A stretch of 64,000 nucleotides of DNA from Pelodera strongyloides (lineage: Eukaryota; Nematoda; Chromadorea; Rhabditida; Rhabditidae), in assembly GCA_036852015.1 (NCBI GenBank), contig JAANDG010000351.1, positions 87,958 to 151,957 on the forward strand, read 5' to 3'. Positions 63,264 through 64,000 of this stretch are shown piece after piece; position 1 is the first letter of the stretch, and each line of letters starts with the position of its first letter. A model generated the notes under the pieces. The model was not told where the DNA came from, ran no database searches, and saw only the letters and a list, made by a program, of their open reading frames with translations. Made by a program: the position numbers and the translations under genes.

Positions 63264-64000
63264 TTGTATGTTTGACGGTGTCGTGTTGGAAACGCATATA
63301 CTTGAATGACGCCCCCGAATTTGAAATGAAATTTATCCTACGCATGACTGATTCGACTGCACGTGAGACTGGTAGAGACACCTCATGGTGTATTTCGAAA
63401 TAGGCATCAAAGCGTATAACACGCGGTTTTGAAACATATTCTGAGCAGTACATTCCTTTTTTTATGTGCAGATTGGCTCCAATCTGTGCTGGAAATGCCC
63501 AAGTTACTGTTTTCACTTCAAACGAAGTTGAGGCAACCATCGAAATCATACGAAATACTGACTATTTCGTAAAAAGGACTCGACTAGGCCTTCGTTGCAT
63601 CTTCTTGACGCACAAACTGCGTGAATATATATTTCGTAAGCGGCATACATGATTTCGTAGGTATTTGTTTGTTCTGTATCCCCAAAAATGTCCGTGATTC
63701 TGTATTGTGTCAATACTATTTCTGCACGAAACCTTCATATATAATATGAAAAATTAAAAAAATATTCTCGTGTGGTGTAGATCCAATACGGTAAAAAATA
63801 TTCTCGTGTAGGTCCAATATACTATATACGGTAAATTTTCAGAATACCTTGAAACCCCATTATGCACGTTCAGGATAAGCAAGATTGTCAGGAATTATGG
63901 GTTGCCCTATTTTCATCAGTTTATAACTAAAGTTTTACAACTGCAGTACGCTCTTTTCTATATGTATTATTTTTTCCCAGCGAAATTTTGATTCGCGAAA

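Larger units (their letters stand above)
62056..64000. other. no gene recognised
   Basis: Upstream of the 54.8-60.6 kb gene. It contains a GA tract, a complete M2 copy and a further M2 left end near 63408. Missing 5' exons of the gene must lie here or beyond the right edge. Confidence 0.5.

Noticed and set aside
63005..63403. 132-codon open frame on the plus strand
   Set aside because: It runs through a complete TTAA-flanked M2 element; the opposite strand is equally open because the element is palindromic.

Overview
The window is animal nuclear DNA, most likely from a nematode. Genes are split into small exons with short introns. Splice acceptors are nematode-like (TTTCAG, ATTTCAG, TTATTTAG). 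The leftmost gene is a Nemo-like kinase that resembles the nematode LIT-1 form (kinase core with QELYVLTELM and MTHEVV). Short runs of TTAGGC, the nematode telomere unit, occur at four places. There is also a PAT-like tyrosine-recombinase retrotransposon, a group first described in nematodes. The species cannot be named from the sequence.

Layout: (1) 176-5486, minus strand: nine exons of lit-1/NLK, N-terminus to the APE motif; the C-terminal lobe lies beyond the left edge. A possible alternative first exon lies 19.4 kb upstream at 24881-24967. (2) 5.5-31 kb: no convincing gene. This stretch is full of GA/CT microsatellites, terminal-inverted-repeat elements, a Tc1-like foldback and an odd cluster of the palindrome TGCGAATTCGCA. 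(3) 31162-37026, minus strand: a nearly intact PAT-like element with split direct repeats A1...B1-A2...B2. It has an intron-bearing gag, RT-RNase H with one frame break, and an intron-bearing tyrosine recombinase. (4) 40667-46.4 kb, minus strand: an SLC17 (sialin/vesicular glutamate transporter family) gene, complete at its C-terminus but with its middle and N-terminus not found. (5) 46.4-51.2 kb: a G-rich, purine-rich stretch without recognised genes. (6) 54753-60553, minus strand: a six-exon gene for a Ser/Gln-rich nuclear-looking protein of uncertain family, with introns crowded by foldback elements. (7) 60.6-64 kb: more foldback elements.

The dominant theme is mobile DNA. At least five families of palindromic or inverted-repeat elements share the form TTAA|AG(C/G)G...C(C/G)CT|TTAA. 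This looks like one transposition system (TTAA target sites, comparable to Xenopus T2/Kolobok-type MITEs and the C. elegans PALTTTAAA palindromes) mobilising many unrelated interiors. Other items worth a second look are a hammerhead-ribozyme-like motif at 57717-57759, spliceosomal introns inside the PAT-like element, and the placing of identical A repeats immediately upstream of both of its transcription-unit candidates. The genes themselves are unrelated housekeeping or developmental genes and do not form an operon that I can demonstrate.
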